Assembly (NCBI GenBank): GCA_007026445.1
Contig: VDMD01000166.1
Location: 1 to 43,823, forward strand
Reading direction: 5' to 3'
DNA: 43,823 nt
From: Schizophyllum amplum
Taxonomy: Eukaryota > Basidiomycota > Agaricomycetes > Agaricales > Schizophyllaceae
Positions within the stretch are counted from its first letter, which is position 1, and each line of letters begins with the position of its first letter. The position numbers were made by a program, and so were the translations under genes. The notes below the pieces were generated by a model. It had not been told where the DNA came from, made no database searches, and saw only the letters and a list, made by a program, of their open reading frames with translations. Positions 9,302-20,894 of the stretch are shown here, piece after piece.

Positions 9302-11164
9302 ATGGCCTGCTTCCTCTCCTTCTTCGCCCTGCTTACCGTGTTCGCCCATGCCGTCCGCGCGGACCCGTACAACACGTTCGATGGCCCGGGCTTTCCAGCG
9401 TGCAATGAGGTCGCTGCGGTGTACCATCCGACGACCATGGACGAGATGGCAGCACTCGTACGGAACGCGTCCGATGCAGGTGTTCCAGTCCGTGCCTCGG
9501 GAAAGGGCCACATGTGGTACGGTGCGTAAGCCCTTGACATACGCGAGATGGAGCGGTCGACGCTCACTTCTACAACCGCCCAGACACGATGTGCACGGAC
9601 GACCCGAACACGGTGATCATCGTCACTGAGGCGCTCGCGGGGATCAGCAACTTCACCCCACCTGACGATTGTGGGTGGCACATGTTTGTTCCCGGGATCC
9701 TCGCGCTCATCTTGTGCGTGACAGCCGGCGTCGGCAGTCTCGTCATCGAAGCGGGCGTCACGTTCTTCGAGCTCGCGGACTATTTGCACGAGCACAACAC
9801 ATCTATCGGCTACTCGCTCGTCAACTGGAACATCACTGTGGCCGGAGCACTGGCGATGGGGGCGCACCGCTCATCTCTTTCGCAGCCGGCGGACGTTGCA
9901 GGGGCCGCCGCGGCGATAGACTTGTTGCTTGCGAACGGCACGTTCGTGCACTTGAGCGAGGCGGAGCACAAAGACACGGACGATTGGCGCGCAGCGACAA
10001 CAAGCCTGGGCCTCCTCGGGATCATCGCGCGGGTGACAGTGAAGATATACCCTGAGTTCAAACTTGCTGCCAACCAGAAGATGTGCGCCTTATCGTTTGT
10101 GCTTATATGACCGCGACGCTGACGTCTTACGCCAGTCTGGCGGAGAAGGACGTGCTCGAGGGTGACATCTACGGGATGATTAACCCATATCCGACGGCTA
10201 ACTTCTGGTGGTGGCCTGGTGTCAAGAAGTTTCACTACGTATGTTTCTGATACCTGCCTTCATCGAGCTCGTCTCAAAGCTCCCAGCGCACGTACGAGAT
10301 TGTCCCCAACGACGCCGACGGAGAGGGCTTCCAGAGCACGTTCTCCTTGTCCGAATTCGAGGGCAACACCGCCAAGACGCTCCTCGAGAACGGCGCCAAT
10401 AGCTCTTTCATCAACCTCAGCACTGAGTCCCTCTTTTTCTCCATCTGGAGCGCACCCAACTTCCACGACAAGAATTCGGATATCCCCGCGCTCTTCTGGC
10501 CCGTCAATGGCTGGAGCTACGACTCGCTCATCGGTGGGCTGTACCCTGATACCAAGCCCGAGTGGGACTATAATTTGCGCGGGAAGACGCTGGAGCTGGC
10601 GTTTCCGGTGACGCAGGCGAACGCGATGCTCACGCGCATCCGAGAGCTCTTCGACGCGAGCGAAGCGGACGGGCACTTGATGACCTCGACGTACCGGTCC
10701 GGGATCAACATCAAGTTTGGGCAGGTGTTCGACGATCTGTTGAGCCAGACGAGTACGCTGCCGCAAGATACTGACGCGGACTGGAGCAAGGGGACGATCA
10801 TGTTCGACTTTCCGACTTACCTTCCGGACAGCGGCGAGCGATACAACGAGCCATTCTGTGAGCGTTTCTCGTCCAACAAGTATCCTATCAGCTGGTCTGA
10901 CATTTCCTCCTGCAGATGCGACTCTGGCAGAGACGCTGATCGACGAGTTCCCCTGTCGGCCCCACTGGACCAAGAACACGCGTGAGGTCTTCCAGAGGAG
11001 CGTCAAGAATTTGGACCCCGACGTACGTGCTCCTCTGCTGCTTCACCGACGCTTTGACTGATCGCCCATGCCAGATCCTCGCCCGTTTCGCAGCAGTGCG
11101 CGAGCATTATGACCCGAACAAGACGTTTGCGAGCGTCGTAGGTCAGATTATCGGGGTGGTCTAG
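9302..11164 (+). CDS. Secreted FAD-linked oxidase, gulonolactone/arabinonolactone oxidase type
   Basis: Seven exons (9302-9521, 9584-9670, 9725-10082, 10136-10238, 10287-10857, 10916-11022, 11075-11164) give 511 residues. An N-terminal signal peptide (about 1-20, MACFLSFFALLTVFAHAVRA) sends it out of the cell. The FAD-binding PCMH fold follows: YHPTTMDEMAALVRNA, then VPVRASGKGHMWYDT, whose GKGH (His about 70) sits where gulonolactone-type enzymes attach FAD, then VIEAGVTFFELADYL and ITVAGALAMGAHRSS. The C-terminus has RPHWTKNTREVF and ILARFAAVREHYDPNKTF, the ALO-type ending. Family members oxidise sugar lactones or related carbohydrates and reduce O2 to H2O2. Substrate is unknown; a secreted form suggests extracellular H2O2 supply. 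It lies 1.6 kb upstream of, and parallel to, the GH115 gene. Confidence 0.87.
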
Positions 11165-11479
11165 GAGGGCGCAGTCAGCAAAAGCTTTCCCAGAGACGGA
11201 TTATTCCATAGTACTCGTACAACACTCTTTCTTCGCTGCATCATTGCATGACTTCCACTTGACTTCGACTCTTTTGTGGCTTCAAGTTGGTCGTGTAAGT
11301 ATTGTAACACCGCACACCGATGTCGTGCTTTGATCCCAGTGCCATTTATATCTCGCTCCTAAGTACTTCCTTCATGAACTTCAACATCAATCACGCTTTG
11401 ATCACGCGGGCGGTTATCGGTCCACCGGCCCGTCGGAAAGCCTGGACGGCGCTAAAGTCAGTGACGACGATCACTCAAC

Positions 11480-12103
11480 TTGAGCTCGAAGTTGAACGTC
11501 GGCGGTTCGATCTATACTGCCTCAGGGTCCAATCTCTGGACCTCTGTGCCCTTTTTCAGAATAACGTCACTCTTAATCCTCGGACATCATGCCTGCAGTA
11601 ACTCCTGGAGGTCCGTCCTTGGTGTTCGTACAGAACAGAACTCTGTTGTTGACCCTGCTATCAGTGCCAAAGGAGACGCCCAGCAAACCCCAACCCATTG
11701 GAAACATCCCGGTCATATTTCTCTTCACATTATGCGGCCTATGCATATGTTTTATTCTATGGAGGAGAGCGGACTCGCTACGCAGAGTCGTGTCGCATCA
11801 GTGCGTGCACTACAATGTCCAAGGGGAACCGGCGCTTACTCCCTTGTCAGGCTCAAATCCATGTCCGGGAGACCAGAAGGAGAGATACGGCTTAGCGATG
11901 ACGAAGGTCCAACCGTGGAGGAGTTCATTGTCGATGATGAAGACGAAGAGGACAACACAGAACTTACCACAGCGCAAGATCTCCTGGAAGAGCGAGCAAG
12001 ATCTATGACACCATCCCCTGCAAAGACAATACCCAATCTTCCTGAGGGCCGAAATGACAGTGCGGACATACGAACAAGTAGCGAAGGGATTTGGACGAGA
12101 TAG
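11480..12103 (+). pseudogene. Possible remnant related to the 'FIVDD' family
   Basis: An open frame of about 207 residues ends with an acidic stretch (RLSDDEGPTVEEFIVDDEDEEDNTE). Another frame over 11589-11760 encodes a hydrophobic segment (IPVIFLFTLCGLCICFILW) that would suit a membrane span. The order, membrane span then EFIVDD plus acidic run, echoes the decayed gene at 17351-18240, but the catalytic-like IWVGVLP part is absent. I treat it as a possible degenerate relative; it may also be chance ORFs. Confidence 0.3.
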
Positions 12104-12740
12104 CCGCATGCGAGCATCATAGGTGCGTTCACTGCGCTTGCATACGTGCCCCGTGTACTGACTGACCTCTTATAAGATTACTCTGACCTGTAGGCATGAA
12201 TATAGCACCATCAATTGTTTGCCGTCCGGCGCCTTGTATGGCCGCGGGACGAATCTCCTTGACTTCGACGCTCACCAGTCACAAGTTAAGAGACATCATG
12301 CCGTAACGAGAGCGCTACCACGGCAGGAGCACGGTCCGTACGACATCCGTGAGCGCAAACATCGTGAAAATCCTTTCATTCCGAGCCACCTTTGTGCGTG
12401 TCCTCAGCTTCGTGCGTTCTGCGGTGGCCTGACTCTTTGACGCCCCCTTGACAGCGCCAAGTGCAGATCTTCGCGCGAACCGCAGCGTCATCTGGCAAGA
12501 GCATGCAGTCTCTCTTAGAAGCCGTCGAGGGGTCAGGCCTGTGTTTACAACTCCCTGGGTACCTGGAAACGATACGCCTTTCCCCACAATCGCGGTCACG
12601 GGTCCTCCAAAGCGGAAAACGAAGCCGCGTCTATATGCGGTCCGGGCAGAGGAAACGTCGGAGAAATCTCAAATGTTCTCAACGCTCGTTCGAGGGCGGT
12701 CGTCTGACCTCGGGAGTCGGGCCTAAGGGACGCGAGAGGA

Positions 12741-12748
12741 TGGTATAA
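12741..12748 (+). promoter_or_regulatory. TATA-like box of the GH115 gene
   Basis: GGTATAAG about 60 bp before the ATG at 12806. It favours that ATG over the in-frame ATG at 12758, which would lie too close to the box and put the signal peptide inside the protein. Confidence 0.5.
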
Positions 12749-12805
12749 GAACCCGTCTTGCGCATATCCCGGCGCGACTCGCACCGCGACGCGTCCTTCT
12801 GCACG

Positions 12806-15800
12806 ATGCTCCCCCACGCAGCACTGGTGACAGTGCTCTCAGCGGCGCTCGGCGCCTACGCGCTCAGCGAGGGCGGCTGTGTTTCTTTTGACGCGTCCTC
12901 CTCTGGCTTCCCTCTCGTCGGCGTGACCATCATCACCTCTGAGGACGACTTCCCCGGCGTGCACCGCGCCGTGGCCGACTTCATGATGGACGTCGCGAGC
13001 GTGACTGGGACAGCCCCGGTCGCGTACAACATAACGGACATGGAAACGCTGCCGACGACTGCGCTCATCGTCGGGAGCGTGAACTCCTCGGTCATCACCC
13101 AACTCGCGAACGCGTCAAGCGTGGACGTTACCAGCCTCGTCGGACAGTGGGAGAAATTCGCGAGCGGTGCTGTGTCTAATGCGCTCTCGGGCCTCGAGAA
13201 CGCGTACGTTATAGCTGGGTCGGACAAACGCGGGACTATCTACGGCCTCTACGAGCTTTCTGAACAAATTGGTGTTTCCCCATGGTACTGGTGAGTTATT
13301 AAGGTCCACGAATGGCAACGAAGCCTTCCTTCCAGCGGGACTCCGTGCTAATGATGTGATCTTTAGGTGGGCAGACGTCCCTATTGCGCAGCACTCTGAG
13401 GTCTACCTGCTCCCATGTGCTCAGGGGCCACCAACGGTGAAGTACCGCGGTATATTCCTGAATGACGAGCGGCCCGCTCTGCAGAACTGGGCCGCGGAGA
13501 AATTCACGAACGGCACGCTCTCAACGCTGCTGCATTCTCCATTCAACCATCTGTTCTATGAGAAGCTGTGAGTGGGTTGGACTTTGCGTGACCGTCGATG
13601 TTGACAGGCACTTATTAGGTTCGAGCTGATCTTGCGAATGAAAGCGAACCATTTGTGGCCAGGTGCGCATATAGACTATAGTGTTGTGACAGTTTTTGAC
13701 GGATCCACGCAGCTATGTGGGGCAGGTAAAGCATACACAAACCAACCAGAGAGCGTACTGGCTAACTGCTTCGCAGCGCTTTCTGCGTCGACGATGGGCT
13801 CAACCAGGCCACGGCCGATTACTACGGCGTAGTGATGGGAACGAGGTATGGCTCTTAAGCTATCTGCTCCTGTGGTCTGAGCGTTGTCTACGCAGTCACC
13901 AAGAGCCCATGATGCGCTCGACACCGAACGAATGGAACCTTTTCGGCAACGGCACCTGGGATTACAGCACGAACGCAGACAATATCTATCCATATCTGTA
14001 CGAAGGCACTGCCCGGGCCGCACCATACGAATCCATTTTCAGCATGGGCATGCGCGGCGCAGGGGACTGTAAGCATGACCTCTGCTCACGGTCGCTCACG
14101 GTTGTCTCACATCGACTTGCAGTGCCCTTGTCGGACGAGACCAACATCGAGCTCCTGACACAAATTGTGGCGGACGAACGGCAGATCTTGAGTGACGTGT
14201 TCAACACGTCCGACGTGACCACCATTCCGCAGATATGGACGTTGTGTATGTTGTCCCTCGTCCTTTGAGCGCTAATACGCTGACAAACGTCAGTCCAAGA
14301 GGTTCAGGGCTACTATGAGCAGGGTATGCAGGTGCCCGACGATATTACCTTGCTGTGGTCGGACGACAAGTATGTGTACTCATTCGAGGTACCGGTAGCG
14401 CTCGCTCACTTGCGACATCCCAGCTGGGGCAATGTACGTCGCTTCCCCATGCCGAACGAGAGGAACAGGACCGGTGGCGCAGGTGTCTACTACCATGTGA
14501 GCGCTCAGCAGGATGAATGAAGAAACCAAGCGGCTTAATGGTCATCAGGTTGACTTTGTCGGCGACCCGCGCGACTACAAGTGGATCGAGTCTTCTCAAA
14601 TTTCCAAGGTATGCATGAATTTGCCGCATTCAATCAATTAGACCTTGACGCGAAGGAACAGATATACGAGCAAATGTCTATCGCGGTCGACTATGAAGCC
14701 ACACGTGTTTGGATGCTGAATGTTGGAGATTTGAAGCCGTATGAACGCTCCACCGAGTTCTTCTTGACCCTCGGGTGGAACGCCAGTCGGTGGACGCCCG
14801 ACAATCTTGACACCTTCGTTACCACATGGGCTCAGAGGGAGTTCCATGTCGAGCAACAAGAGGCGGAGACTATCACCGAGATCGTGGCCAACTACACGAA
14901 GTTCAGCGCGCGTAGAAGACCCGAGCTGGTCAATGGTACGACGTATAGTCTGATCAACTACCGAGAGTGAGTCCTGCCGGGATCCCGCTGTGTCGCTCGG
15001 CTCTAAACTATTGCAGGGCGGAGACCATGCTGGCCGAGTGGGACATGCTACGGAGCGTCTCGACGTCCATCTACGACGGGCTTGCGCCCGAAGTTCAGCC
15101 TGCGTACTTCCAGCTCGTGCACCACGGTGTGTTGGCCGGCGCGAACCTAGGCGAAATGTACATCATGGCGGGCCTAAACCAGCTCCGGGCGTCGCAGGCA
15201 CGGCTCAGCACGAACGACTTGGCCGACAAGGTGCAAGAGTTGTTCGAGGTCGACTATGACCTGGAAGACGAGTACCACACGATCTTGGATGGTGAGTCGG
15301 CCAATGGGCGAGCAAGGCATGTTACTGACGCGAATGTGTAGGAAAGTGGAACCAGTGAGTAATTAGCTCTTGATGCGATGATAGATACACCCGCCTGACC
15401 AGATTTACAGTATGATGGACCAGACGCGTGCGTGCACAACTTTTGAGCCGACAGCCCTTGCTGATACTGCTTTATAGATGTGGGGTACTACTACTGGCAG
15501 CAACCCATCACCAACACGTATGTTCTCTTCTGTTGTCTCCCGATCATACCGGTGACGGTAAATGCAGCATGCCCGCCGTGAACCGTGTCCAATTGAGGAA
15601 GCAAGCGCTCGCTGGTGTCATGCGAATTATCCCGGAGGGCACCGCAGGCGCTTGGTAAGTTGCTACTCGCTCTGAGTGTCTACGAGACCCTGGTCTGAAG
15701 TCCCTTCGTAGGCCTGGTGACAACCCCTATCAGTGCGACAGAGGATACGACTGCGGCGATCCGACCATGTCTATCGACCGCTACTCCCCGATCTCTGACC

Positions 15801-16841
15801 GCTACGTCGATGTGGCGTCGGGTGGCCCGGCTTCCTTCTCCTGGAACGTCTCCAGTAACGCAACCTGGGTATCGATCTCGACGGAGGGTGGCGACATATC
15901 GCCGGACAACAACGAAGCGAGGGTGTACCTGTCTGTGAACGACTGGAGTGCTATCGAGGCGTACACTGCAGCGCAGTTGACATTTATAGCAACATCCGAA
16001 GGCGTCGATCCGCTGGCGGTCAATCTGACCTTCATCGCGTACAACCCGGGCGTGCCGGCAGACGGCTTTGCTGGTCAGTCTCAATTGTTGTCATATTTTG
16101 TTTGCCATGTTGAATATCGGGCGCTTGCAGGGTTCGTTGAAGGCAGCGGCGTCGTGTCCATCGAGGCCCCACATACCGCGAGGAATACTCCAGTAGAGGA
16201 CATTACTTGGAAGGAAATCCCTCAGTACGGTCGGACGTTCTCGGGCATGACACCCTGGCCGCGCACCGACCTCAACTTCACCGCCGGGTCCGGCCCATCT
16301 CTGTGTGTTTCCCTCATCCTTCGTCACACCTCTCCCTGACCCGGCTTGCCTTTTAGGGAGTACGACTTCTACACATTCAGCAACACAACCAGCATGAACG
16401 TTACCGTTTTCTTGACCCCCATATGGAACACGCAGGGACCCAACAACCCGGTGTCATACGGTCTGCAGCTGGACGACGGTGACATCGACATCGTGAAATA
16501 CGTCCCATACGCCGAGAAATCCGGTGGCCGCCCGACCGCATGGGAAGGCGTGGACGGCTTTGTTGCAAACAGCATCATCAGCGGAATTTCGTCCTTTGAA
16601 GCGGGAAGCCCAGGCGTACACACGCTGAAGGTGCGTTGCATAGGCGGCGAATGATACACATACTGATATCCATTTGCAGCTCTGGATGACACAGCCTACC
16701 GTCGTTGTGCAGAAAATTGTAATAGGTGCGTGTGATTAGAGATCCATGGTGTCCTCCGAGCTGATGCCAGTGTCTGTAGACCTTGGCGGGCAGCTTCCAA
16801 GCTACCTCGGGCCACCCGAAAGCGTGTATGCGGAGGCTTGA
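12806..16841 (+). CDS. GH115 xylan alpha-1,2-glucuronidase
   Basis: Family GH115 removes (4-O-methyl-)glucuronic acid from xylan side chains. Twenty-one exons (12806-13290, 13367-13567, 13619-13662, 13713-13725, 13777-13845, 13896-14068, 14123-14245, 14294-14369, 14424-14496, 14549-14608, 14656-14966, 15017-15291, 15342-15354, 15411-15427, 15478-15517, 15568-15654, 15712-16073, 16131-16302, 16357-16630, 16680-16725, 16780-16841) sum to 2976 nt, 991 residues, the usual family size. A signal peptide starts at MLPHAALVTVLSAAL; N-glycosylation sequons are frequent. Family motifs appear across splice junctions: VKYRGIFLNDE, RMKANHLWPAMWG, YYGVVMGTSHQEPMMRS, LLWSDDNWGNVRR, RNRTGGAGVYYHVDFVGDPR, GKWNHMMDQTHVGYYYWQQP, and the end PTVVVQKIVIDLGGQLPSYLGPPESVY. 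The exons that encode AMWG, GKWNH and MMDQT are only 13, 13 and 17 nt long. A white-rot xylan-degrading role fits. Confidence 0.94.
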
Positions 16842-17350
16842 GCTCGACACGAGGCCTTGAGTCCTCGAGCTCGACTTCTGGGCTTGCGCTTAGCATCGGC
16901 CCAGCACATCCATCATGCACGAAATTACACCTGTACGATATCATTGCCAAAATATGCCTTCTTGCCATCACCATTCTTCACACTGAATCACTGCCCATCC
17001 ATTGCCAACCAGCGCACCGACCGCCACCTGAGCTGCCCGCCCAAACGCGCTACTCGGAGCCAGCCACGGTCGTCACACTCTCCGAACATGCGTGTTCAAT
17101 TTCCGTGCGGACTCCTTTATTATTGCGTAGGGCAGTCTGAGCCTTAGGCGTCTAGACTCTCAGACATCCGCGGGAGCCAGCGTGCCGAAGCAACATGCCA
17201 CCGTGATTCAATATTCAGATTGGGAATTGTTGCCCCTTTTAACCTTGGCAATGGCAGCGAAACTTCTACTCAGCTTTCACTGTCACTGTCAGCGTCCGCG
17301 AAAAACAACCACGTGAAGCCCATATATCGCACGACTTGCTTTCAAAGTAC
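16842..17350. other. Intergenic, no gene recognised
   Basis: About 500 bp downstream of GH115; it probably holds the GH115 terminator and the former promoter of the decayed gene. Short ORFs only. Confidence 0.5.
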
Positions 17351-18240
17351 GATGACTGCAGGTATGTCTTTGAACAACGAGTTGACGGTATCCTAGCATA
17401 TCTGGCTAACATGTTCGTATAATTTCATCAGCTGATAAACACCAGGCGAATGAACGTTTGAACACTCGGTCCCGAGGGGCAACATCGCGTTTTGTACGGC
17501 TCTCCCGATTATTCGCAAGGATGGCACCCCCGAGGACCCCCGTTGTCTGCCCAATGTCAAGTATTCCCCTTACGACCCGTGTCCCATCGAGGCGCAGTAG
17601 TATGATTATGGAGTTGAGCACAACGCTCGTATTCTCCTCGGCACGTGTACAGGACGTCCCAAGATTCGTGGTCCTTTTGTTACCCCCGTACCACAAGTCT
17701 CTGCGACGTTCCGGAGCATCATCAGCTCTCGCAGAATCCTCATCTGTGGGATCTTATTCGCGAACAGATGCGCAGCAGCTCGACATGGTGTAGTAGATCT
17801 GTGGCGCTGATGTTTGCACTTTCAAGGTCGTTGGCATTCTCACCTCTCGGGGCATACAGTTCTGCGTCATTGACCTGGTGTCTTTCACTTGGGTAGAGAA
17901 GGAGAGCGATGAACAGGACTTCATCGTGGACGACAGCTACGACGACGATGATGATAGTGGCAACGACGATGAAGAGGATAACACTGGCAAGAAACGCAAC
18001 ATAATTGTCGACTATGACCAACTACCGCCAATCCTTTTCATCGCACGCCCACGTTACACCACACCCCCTACCATCTGGGTGGGTGTTTTGCCGAACACAC
18101 TCTCTGGAGCCACTGCCCACGATCTTGCCACAATCATTCTTGGCATCGTCGAACAGCATGGCGTGTCTGGCGTGGACGTCGCCTTTCGCGAGTCTGAGGG
18201 TGAGCTCAGTCGTTTTGCCGAAATCGCTGTATGCGAGTAG
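17351..18240 (+). pseudogene. Decayed copy of a basidiomycete 'IWVGVLP' family protein
   Basis: Recognisable pieces lie in order but in different frames. A start (MTA, then an intron-like GTATGT...TCAG) leads to DKHQANE. From 17517 the frame KDGTPEDPRCLPNVKYSPYDP runs into an in-frame TAG at 17598-17600, then continues YDYGVEHNARILLGTCTGRPKIRGPFVTP. A frame change near 17730 gives NPHLWDLIREQMRSSSTW, and a third piece from 17878 has DFIVDD plus an acidic run, IIVDYDQLPPILFIARPRY, PPTIWVGVLPNTLSG and VSGVDVAFRES. I recall this arrangement from large families of uncharacterised Agaricomycete proteins, where several hundred further residues follow; here the 3' part is missing. One stop and at least one frameshift mark it as non-functional. 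Confidence 0.7.
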
Positions 18241-18632
18241 TAGAGACAGCGAAGAAGGGGATACAGTGGGCGAAAATTCGAGTCTGGTTCAATGAGCGCA
18301 GCTTGTGTCAACGGTCCCTTCTCGCCGACTACTGTATCTATATAAATATAAGCACCGTGCCATACTACACTTTTGCGACAGCCGCGAGCGCTGGGCTCAC
18401 AGCAACTTGAACCTTTGGAGTCGTAACAGTCCCACATCTGGTCGGGGGTAACCTTCTCCTATGATCTCCTACCAGCCTGTCTACCGTGACTCAAGTACAC
18501 AGTACTCAGTGTTCATGTGCGACGTGCAATGGGTTTAAAGGCCTCAAGAAAATGGGGAGATTCTTCATTACGAACGAGATTACAGTGACTTTGCTTCTTA
18601 TATCACGCGCCTGTCCATCTTGCCTCGGCGCT
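18241..18632. other. Intergenic, no gene recognised
   Basis: 392 bp between the decayed gene and the convergent small GPI protein gene. Nothing is recognised apart from an AT-rich TATATAAATATAAG near 18336-18351. Confidence 0.5.
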
Positions 18633-19224
18633 CTACAATACCATCCATCCTACCAGTGCACCGACCGTGCCCACGAGCAGACTACCCTGAAGGCCCGTCC
18701 CCCGCATTGCCGCATCGCTGTCGCCAGTCTGAGAGCCGGAGGGCGCACTTGAGGTCGCCGAGGTCGAGGTCCCACTTGATCTGCTGCTCGTCTGTGTTGA
18801 GACGACGGTGTCGGAGGCGGTTACACTGCTGGTGCCGGAGACGACGGTGTCGGACGCGGTGACGGTGGTTGCACCGGAGACGACGGTGTCAGACCCGGAG
18901 AGAACGGTGTCGGACGCGGTGACGCTGGTATCGGAGACGACGGTGTCCGAGAAACCGGTGCTGGATGCGTGCACGTCAGGCAAGAGTGGATATGAGTGGG
19001 GCTGATACAAGAGTTGGAAGAAAAAGAGACAACGCCACACCGTACAAGAGCAACAGAGTGGCGACGGTGGGGATGGTTCAACTTCACACTTACGCCGACG
19101 AGGTTGCGGAGTCGAACGTCAATGTGGTGGTCCCCTCGGGTACGGGAGAAGCCGTGAACGTCGATTCCTGCGCAGCCACGACAGTGGCGCCTGCGAGGGC
19201 GGCGAAGAGCGTCGTGAATTGCAT
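18633..19224 (-). CDS. Small Ser/Thr-rich GPI-anchored protein (paralogue 1)
   Basis: Two exons (19224-19094, 18960-18633) give 152 residues. A signal peptide (MQFTTLFAALAGATVVAA, cleavage before QESTF) is followed by a short segment with TTTLTFDSATSS, then the splice site. A Ser/Thr/Val repeat region based on SDTVVS and SVTASDTVVSG comes next, then SRSSGTSTSATSS, and a C-terminal GLQGSLLVGTVGALVGWMVL that suits a GPI-attachment signal. It should sit at the plasma membrane or cell wall. Shape, splice position and C-terminus match the genes at 26991 and 28234. A TATA-like GTATAAGA lies on the minus strand near 19333-19326. The ATG was chosen because it starts directly at the signal peptide. 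Confidence 0.8.
18799..18950 (-). repeat. Coding tandem repeat (SDTVVS/SVTASDTVVSG)
   Basis: Four to five degenerate units of about 36-42 nt, each containing GAGACGACGGTGTC or a close variant on the plus strand. Spacing is in multiples of three, so copy number can change without breaking the frame. Confidence 0.7.
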
Positions 19225-20894
19225 CGCGCCGTTTGTGCGTAAGGCGGCCGAGGAGGGAATGGTGGTGAACGTGAAGGTCGCGTATACCGAGATGCGCACG
19301 CGCTCGCACCTTGACCACCCCACTTCTTATACCCGCGACGCAGGGTGAGATCATTCGCATGTGGTCGTGGTACTTGGAGCTCCTTTCTCTCGGCCCGTGT
19401 GTGAGTGGTGAATGTCCTTTGTGAGTGGTGTTGGGTAAGCGGTCGCGTGTCATCCCGCTGGTGATTCGATGATTCGACCTGGTCCTTCGTGGGATGAGCA
19501 TAACTAGGACCGAGCGAGGCTCATGTGGTCGTGCTGGATATAAGTATACAGGGCTTGTCGGACGGCAGCGCAGGCGAGGATCAAGTTGTATGTTGGATTT
19601 GTGCGAGGTGAAGGTGGGGGTTATGCAGGTTGCGCGGGACAAAGGTTCTGAGATCTGGAGGGACTGTACAGCTGTATGACCAGTGAGAAGATTCAAGATC
19701 GTTGAAACGTCCGCCAAGCCGACAGCCTTGAGACATTTGATACATGGAGAATCAGAGTGTGAGGTCAGGAGCGACAGCAGCATTGCATTCCGTGATCTAC
19801 GATATACACAGATTCTACCTTCCGTGAGGAAGGACGAGCATATAGGCAAGAACAACTGGGAAGAGAGTCAGTACCTTGCAGAATAGATCACACGCAGGAG
19901 GTAAGAAGAAGGAAGATCAGCTACTCGATGCGTTTCCTCAAACACCGCGCTCGCCTCCACTTTGTACACGGGAGACCCGAGATTGAACCCAGAGCGCGGC
20001 GCGAAATTCAGTCCGCCCATCGAAAATATATCATCAAGGTGTTCGGGGGTGGGGCAGCAAGGGGAAGAGCTACGAGATTGGGTGGAGGATGTTGGGGAGG
20101 ACGATGAATTTGATGGTAGGGCAGGTATTATAAGGTCGAAGGCGGGGAATACGTAGGAAAGGAAGGAGCGGACTGGATAGGATGGACTTACCAGCTACGC
20201 AGGACCAGGAAGGAAGCACAGGTCACGACAGTCAAGCTTGAAGAAGAAATGGGTTAGCAAGACGTTGAATGAATGGAGAAAAGGGGAGGATGGGTCAGAC
20301 AAGGCTGAAATCATAAAGGCTCAACATAGTGAGTTCTGAATGTGGTAAAGTATGGTTATTGTTTGGATCATCATTGTCGCGGGCGATGACGGTGAGACTC
20401 GGATAAACAGGTTGGATGCTTACCTTGACGGAACGGAGGGATGTCTTGCAAAGATAGAGTAGTACAGAGAAGGAAGGTTGTCAAGAAGGTGAGCGAGTTT
20501 GACGATCAGGCGGAAGGTCGTGCCAAGAACCGCTGAAGAGGAAGAGAAAGCAAGGGAGGACGATGGCAGAGGGGAGGATTGGGAGGAACAGAGACAGGAG
20601 AAAGGAGGGAAACCCCGAGGGGGGGAGAGAGGAGGGAAGATGGAGGTTGAGAGCAAAGAAGATGGCCGATCGCGCAGACGGCAACATTTTCTGAACAGGG
20701 AGATGGCAAACATGGTCAAATAACCTGCATGTGACTTGTGATCTATGTGCGCCTACAAGTTACAAGTTCGACTTTGGTTTGCGCGACCTACAAGTCGAGC
20801 TCAGCGCCTTCGAACTGAATAGTGCAAAAAGCTGTACTCATGAGAAAACTACATTCACTATTGACCGCTCTGGATATCCAAACCAACACATCCC
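19225..20894. other. Intergenic, 1.7 kb, no gene recognised
   Basis: Only low-complexity or short ORFs are seen. It includes the promoter of the small GPI gene and, at about 20550-20672, a long purine-rich tract. A 344-residue minus ORF at 18821-19855 crosses the GPI gene out of frame and shows no protein-like motif. Confidence 0.5.
20550..20672 (+). repeat. Purine-rich tract
   Basis: About 120 bases almost entirely A and G on the plus strand (for example GGGGGGGAGAGAGGAGGGAAG), with scattered pyrimidines. Such polypurine/polypyrimidine asymmetry is common in fungal 5' regions and can adopt unusual DNA structure. Confidence 0.5.

Larger units (their letters stand above)
11165..12805. other. 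Intergenic with a weak coding trace
   Basis: Contains the tentative ORF at 11480-12103 and the GH115 promoter (TATA-like GGTATAAG near 12741-12748). The rest, including ORFs around 12219-12748, shows no recognisable protein. Confidence 0.45.

Noticed and set aside
12758..12805. Upstream in-frame ATG for GH115
   Set aside because: It would bury the signal peptide and lies about 10 bp from the TATA-like box; the ATG at 12806 fits better.
18821..19855. 344-residue minus-strand ORF
   Set aside because: It overlaps the small GPI gene out of frame across its repeat region and promoter. The protein is low-complexity, and the spliced GPI model explains the conserved parts.
19971..20020. tRNA-like B-box (GGTTCAATC on the minus strand)
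   Set aside because: No matching A-box, acceptor stem or anticodon arm could be folded around it.
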